Below, piece by piece: positions 48,325 through 51,148 of a stretch of 51,148 nucleotides of DNA. The translations under genes were made by a program, and so were the position numbers. The notes beneath the pieces were generated by a model. The model saw nothing but the letters and a program-made list of their open reading frames with translations, had not been told where the DNA came from and did not search any database. This DNA comes from a virus: positions 1 to 51,148 of the IMG/VR virus record IMGVR_UViG_3300044464_000110; one strand, written 5' to 3'. Numbering within the stretch: position 1 is the first letter of the stretch; each line of letters begins with the position of its first letter.

Positions 48325-49280
48325 TGGAGTGGATGAAGATCCGCGAGGACCTGCCCGAGGACCCAGTGACGCTGTTCATCGCGGACGTCGTGGGGATCCA
48401 CCCCGACGAGGTCGTCGGCAAGCTGGTCCGGATCTGGCGCTGGTCGCGGCACCACACGGCCAGCGGATTCGTGCCCGGTGTGAAGCCCGGTGTCGTGGAC
48501 ACCATGGTCGGCAGGCGCGGCTTCGCCCAGGCGATGGCCTCAGCTCCTGATGGGCCGTGGCTCGTGATCGAGCCAAGGGGGCTGACCTTCCCGAAGTGGG
48601 ACGAGCACAACAGCAAGGCCGCAAAGTCGCGCGCCCTCGCCCGCGAGCGCGTGCAGACCATGCGCTCGAAGCGTAACACCCGTAACGCTGGTGTTACGCC
48701 GGAGTCACGCTCGGAGCGTAATGCATTAGACGAGACGAGACGAGACGAGATGAAGGAAGGCCCTTCGCTTCGCTCAGGGCTTGCGCCGCCTGCCGGCGAC
48801 GCCCCCGCAGCGCATCCGACCAAGAAGCGCCCCCCCAAGTCCGCCCAGGACGTGATCCGAGTCCCCGACGGGCGCGCTGCCACCTCCGCGTTCACGGACG
48901 GCTGGGATGCCCTGTTCCGGCTGCACAAGGGCGCTGGCTACGGCTTCGACGGTCCGAAGGACATGCAATCCGCCAAGGCAATCCTCGGGTTTGCCGGGTT
49001 GCGCGTGCGGCCGGTGCCGTCCACGGCCGACGAGGCGGATGCCGCCGTGGCCGTGGCGCTCGACATGGCCGAGCGGCTGCTGACGAGTACCGACCCGTTC
49101 TTCGTCGGCAAGGGCGTCGACCTCGGCCTGCTGCGCTCGCAGTGGAACCGCATCAGCTCGGCCGGCGTGGGCGCCATCGCGCAAGCGCCTGGCCAGCGCC
49201 AGACCAACGTCGAGCGCAGCCTGTCGGCGCTGGAGTCTTTCAAGGCGCGCGTCACGCAACAGGAGCCCCGCCGTGGCTGA
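48324..49280 (+). CDS. Replication initiator protein, lambda O/DnaD-type layout (318 aa)
   Basis: The N-terminal winged-helix region (WMKIREDLPEDPVTLFIADV, then HPDEVVGKLVRIWRWSRHHT) is typical of phage replication initiators. A low-complexity linker follows, encoded by iteron-like repeats, and the C-terminal part (SAFTDGWDALFRLHKGAGYG; DMAERLLTSTDPFFVGKG) resembles a DnaD-like domain. As in lambda O, the origin lies inside the gene (48671-48753). ATG 48324 overlaps the preceding stop. The next gene is a helicase-loader candidate. Confidence 0.8.
   Translation: MEWMKIREDLPEDPVTLFIADVVGIHPDEVVGKLVRIWRWSRHHTASGFVPGVKPGVVDTMVGRRGFAQAMASAPDGPWLVIEPRGLTFPKWDEHNSKAAKSRALARERVQTMRSKRNTRNAGVTPESRSERNALDETRRDEMKEGPSLRSGLAPPAGDAPAAHPTKKRPPKSAQDVIRVPDGRAATSAFTDGWDALFRLHKGAGYGFDGPKDMQSAKAILGFAGLRVRPVPSTADEADAAVAVALDMAERLLTSTDPFFVGKGVDLGLLRSQWNRISSAGVGAIAQAPGQRQTNVERSLSALESFKARVTQQEPRRG
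48671..48753. other. Putative replication origin with iterons, inside the initiator gene
   Basis: GCGTAACACC (48671-48680) faces GGTGTTACGC (48690-48699); CGTAAC also occurs at 48681 and GCGTAATGC at 48715. They are followed by five GACGA-type units (48729-48753) in the linker-coding part of the initiator gene. The arrangement matches initiator-gene-internal origins of lambdoid phages. Confidence 0.6.
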
Positions 49281-49884
49281 TCCCGTCGAAGTCGCCAACG
49301 TCCTCGGCGTGCTCTCCGCGGCTTTCCCCAGCGTGACGCTGACCGAGCAGACCGCGGCCGTGTGGGCCGGCGCGCTGCACGACGTGCCGGCCGACGCGCT
49401 CGCGGCGGCGGCGCAGAAGCTCATCGTGACGGCGAAGTTCTTCCCAGCCATCGCCGAGGTGCGCGAGGCCGCGCTGTCGTCGATGGGTTTGCTGCCGGAC
49501 CGCGCCGCGGAGCTGGCGTGGGGCGAAGTCCTCGATGCCGTCAGCCGCTTCGGCTGGGCGCGCGCGCCCCTCTTCGCGGACCCGCTCGTGGAGCGCGCGC
49601 TGCAGTGCACGATCGGCTGGCGCGACTTGTGCACGTCGGACCTGTCGGACGGGTCGTCGCATCGGGCGCGCTTCATCGCGGCCTACGACGCGCTGCAGCG
49701 CCGCGTGCGCGAGGGCCTGCTGCTGCCAGACGCGCTGCGGGCGCAGATCGCGGAGTGCCGCAAGGATTACGTCGCAGGCGTGCTTGAGGACCAGCACCCG
49801 GACCGCGAGAGCGTGAGCGACCAGGCGAAGCGAGCACGCGCGCTGGTGGCCGGCCTTGGCGCCGGCCCGAAGGCAGCGCCATGA
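49273..49884 (+). CDS. Replicative helicase loader/inhibitor-like protein (203 aa)
   Basis: VEVANVLGVLSAAFPSVTLT, AALHDVPADALAAAAQKLIV-type helices, FFPAIAEVREAAL and LAWGEVLDAVSRFGWA resemble phage helicase-loader proteins of the G39P type that bind DnaB. It overlaps the initiator gene by 8 nt (GTG 49273). No separate helicase gene was seen, so the host DnaB is probably recruited. Confidence 0.75.
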   Translation: MADPVEVANVLGVLSAAFPSVTLTEQTAAVWAGALHDVPADALAAAAQKLIVTAKFFPAIAEVREAALSSMGLLPDRAAELAWGEVLDAVSRFGWARAPLFADPLVERALQCTIGWRDLCTSDLSDGSSHRARFIAAYDALQRRVREGLLLPDALRAQIAECRKDYVAGVLEDQHPDRESVSDQAKRARALVAGLGAGPKAAP

Positions 49885-50040
49885 GCGCGCGACTTGATTC
49901 CGTCCTCGCGATGGCTACTCTCGGCTCCATCGGGCGACAGGCGCCTGGGAGCTGGGCTGGGAGGCCCGGTGGACGCCTGCCGCGGCGGGTCCGTGCAGAC
50001 GCCACGGATTTCTTTCGGGAGGTTGCGATGGCCGGGATGA

Positions 50041-50226
50041 GCCGCCAGCCGCTCGTGCTTCACGTCCTTCGCGCCGAACGATGCGAAGTTGCTCATGCGC
50101 GGCATGGACATCCGGCACATCCAGCTTCTACTCGGGCACGCCTGCCTCAGCACGACGGCGATCTACACGCACGTGCCGCTGCCGCATCTGCAGAAAGCGT
50201 ACGCGCGAGCGCACCCGCTGGGCTGA
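50041..50226 (+). pseudogene. Tyrosine recombinase (XerC/D-like) C-terminal remnant
   Basis: In one frame 50095-50226 encodes [20 protein letters not shown], then [20 protein letters not shown]. These are the LGH and nucleophile Tyr (IYTHV) motifs of tyrosine recombinases. A stop at 50038-50040 closes the frame upstream. HVLR, expected in the HxLRHSFAT box, occurs in another frame just before, which suggests indel decay. A 120-codon frame (49881-50243) also covers the region in a different phase but resembles nothing. No intact integrase is present. Confidence 0.7.
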
Positions 50227-50239
50227 TCGGCGGTGGCCG

Positions 50240-50524
50240 ATGACGCCGGCCGACCGCTGCGAATGCCGTGGCCACTGCGCCAAGCACGAGAGCCGCTGCG
50301 TAGAGCTGTTCGGCCAGAAGCGCCTCTTCGATGAGCGCGTGGAGGAGCCGGCGTTCAATCGCTACGCGCGCGGCCGGCGCTTGTGCGCGGCGTGCGCGAC
50401 GACCTTCGACCCGTACCGCAAGGCGCGTGAGCGCCGGGCCGAGCGCGCCGCGAGCGAGCGGCAAAGCGTCGGTGACGAGTACGTCCGGTCGTATTTGGAG
50501 CGTCTGCGCAATGCACCGCGCTGA
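50240..50524 (+). CDS. Cys-rich zinc-binding protein (94 aa)
   Basis: Begins MTPADRCECRGHCAKHESRC and continues LCAACATTFDP, giving several Cys/His zinc-ligand candidates. The C-terminal half is a basic helix (YRKARERRAERAASERQSVG). A DNA- or RNA-binding regulator is possible. It overlaps the next small gene by 14 nt. Confidence 0.6.
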   Translation: MTPADRCECRGHCAKHESRCVELFGQKRLFDERVEEPAFNRYARGRRLCAACATTFDPYRKARERRAERAASERQSVGDEYVRSYLERLRNAPR

Positions 50525-50642
50525 TTCCATCTTCGTGGTCCGCGATTCGCGCCTCGGCGGCAGCCGAGTCGCTGTCTCCCGCAGCGAGCCCCCGCGGATC
50601 GCGGGCCACACTTGCCTCATGCGCGGAGCGACCGATGACTAG
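50511..50642 (+). CDS. Hypothetical protein (43 aa)
   Basis: ATG 50511 lies in the end of the previous gene; its stop overlaps the start of the repeat-protein gene (8 nt). Beta-strand-like SIFVVRDSRLGGSRVAVSRS. The only support is coupling and position. Confidence 0.4.
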   Translation: MHRADSIFVVRDSRLGGSRVAVSRSEPPRIAGHTCLMRGATDD

Positions 50643-51148
50643 CAAGATCACCAAGCTCACGCCCGCGCAGACCGCACTCATGCCCGAGTGGGTCGAGAAG
50701 TGGACGGCTATCGGGCTGTGTACGGACGAGGTGAACTGGCAAGCCGCCGAGCAGAATGGCCGCGCGATCTACCGCGCGGCCGGATTGCCGGAGCCGCGGC
50801 TGGTGATCCATGTGCCGTCGCCGCTGGGCGCTTGCCTCGTCATGCCATTCGTCTCGGCGCTGTTGACGCAGAAGCTGGGGGACAGCGTCGGGGCCAGCGT
50901 CGGGGCCAGCGTCCAGGCCAGCGTCTGGGACAGCGTCTGGGCCAGCGTCTGGGACAGCGTCGGGGCCAGCGTCTGGGCCAGCGTCCAGGCCAGCGTCTGG
51001 GACAGCGTCTGGGACAGCGTCTGGGACAGCGTCGGGGCCAGCGTCGGGGCCAGCGTCCAGGCCAGCGTCGGGGCCAGCGTCCAGGCCAGCGTCCAGGCCA
51101 GCGTCTGGGCCAGCGTCGGGGCCAGCGTCGGGGCCAGCGTCCGGGCCA
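50635..51148 (+). CDS. Tetrapeptide-repeat DUF6745-like protein, N-terminal part
   Basis: ATG 50635 starts MTSKITKLTPAQTALMPEWV, a globular domain of about 80 residues (EVNWQAAEQNGRAIYRAAGL; PFVSALLTQKLG), followed by 22 [AD]SV[GQW]-type tetrapeptides up to the window end. The last base, A, continues as AGC with the first two bases of the window, so the 426-residue protein ends at 767. The gene spans the point where the genome was opened. The array is built from 12-bp units, so length variation in four-residue steps is expected. Function unknown. Confidence 0.85.
   Translation, partial: MTSKITKLTPAQTALMPEWVEKWTAIGLCTDEVNWQAAEQNGRAIYRAAGLPEPRLVIHVPSPLGACLVMPFVSALLTQKLGDSVGASVGASVQASVWDSVWASVWDSVGASVWASVQASVWDSVWDSVWDSVGASVGASVQASVGASVQASVQASVWASVGASVGASVRA
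50881..51148 (+). repeat. 12-bp in-frame coding repeat, right end of array
   Basis: Twenty-two complete GCCAGCGTCNGG-type units plus four bases; the array continues at position 1. The four-codon period encodes [AD]SV[GQWR], and variation concentrates at the fourth codon. Confidence 0.95.

Noticed and set aside
49881-50243. 120-codon plus-strand frame covering the recombinase remnant
   Set aside because: Its C-terminal half is out of phase with a clear recombinase motif and shows only Ala/Arg/His-rich sequence. The remnant is the better explanation.
50881-51148. Tandem repeats at the window ends as CRISPR or terminal repeats
   Set aside because: The 12-bp unit has no spacers and stays in frame with a protein, so it is a coding repeat.

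Overview
The window is a GC-rich bacteriophage genome of about 51 kb, apparently complete. It has a terminase, portal, MuF-like protein, scaffold and P22-like coat protein, a neck and tail module, and replication and recombination genes. The tail genes (tail tube, -1 frameshifted chaperone pair, tape measure, DUF2460, DUF2163, NlpC/P60 and hub) follow the order of gene transfer agents and related siphoviruses, so a long-tailed phage of a GC-rich Gram-negative host is the best guess. The host cannot be named from the sequence. The two ends lie in the same 12-bp coding repeat. Joined end to start, they restore one reading frame (50635 to the end, then 1 to 767), so the molecule is circular or circularly permuted and was cut inside one gene.

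Layout. 1-9.5 kb: a long run of small plus-strand genes, mostly coupled by ATGA or GTGA overlaps. It includes the repeat-protein C-terminus and its companion, several small membrane proteins, a C5-cytosine methyltransferase with a frame conflict, an XRE-type HTH protein and an AP2-like protein. 9.6-22.3 kb: packaging and head (TerS, small Zn-ribbon and RHH-like proteins, TerL, a secreted protein and membrane-protein insert, portal, MuF-like protein, scaffold, coat, connectors). 22.3-28.0 kb: one 1917-codon gene. It joins an esterase-like domain, two tandem tail-terminator-like modules, a rhamnogalacturonan-lyase-like domain with an alpha/alpha toroid, and a GH26-like TIM barrel. 28.0-38.6 kb: tail tube, chaperones with a G-GGA-AAC slippery site, short tape measure, GTA-like distal tail, hub and fibre. 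38.6-41.1 kb: metallophosphoesterase, SprT-like and DUF4406 accessory genes. 41.1-42.5 kb: three minus-strand genes (one secreted, one membrane), divergent from an XRE regulator across a compact region with GCATGC dyads. 43-50.6 kb: Fe-S PD-(D/E)XK nuclease, HNH endonuclease, Sak4-like ATPase, SSB-like protein, RuvC-like resolvase, replication initiator with an internal iteron-like origin, helicase-loader-like protein, and a tyrosine-recombinase remnant.

How it works together. The late genes build a short-tailed siphovirion. Its tail terminator appears to be embedded in a multi-enzyme polysaccharide-degrading protein, which would put degradative domains at the neck rather than at the tail tip. 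Replication probably starts inside the initiator gene, with a Sak4/SSB/exonuclease/RuvC recombination set. The divergent regulator region and the integrase remnant suggest a temperate ancestor, but no intact integrase, attachment site or convincing endolysin was found. All functional statements come from motif and context reading; no database search was run.
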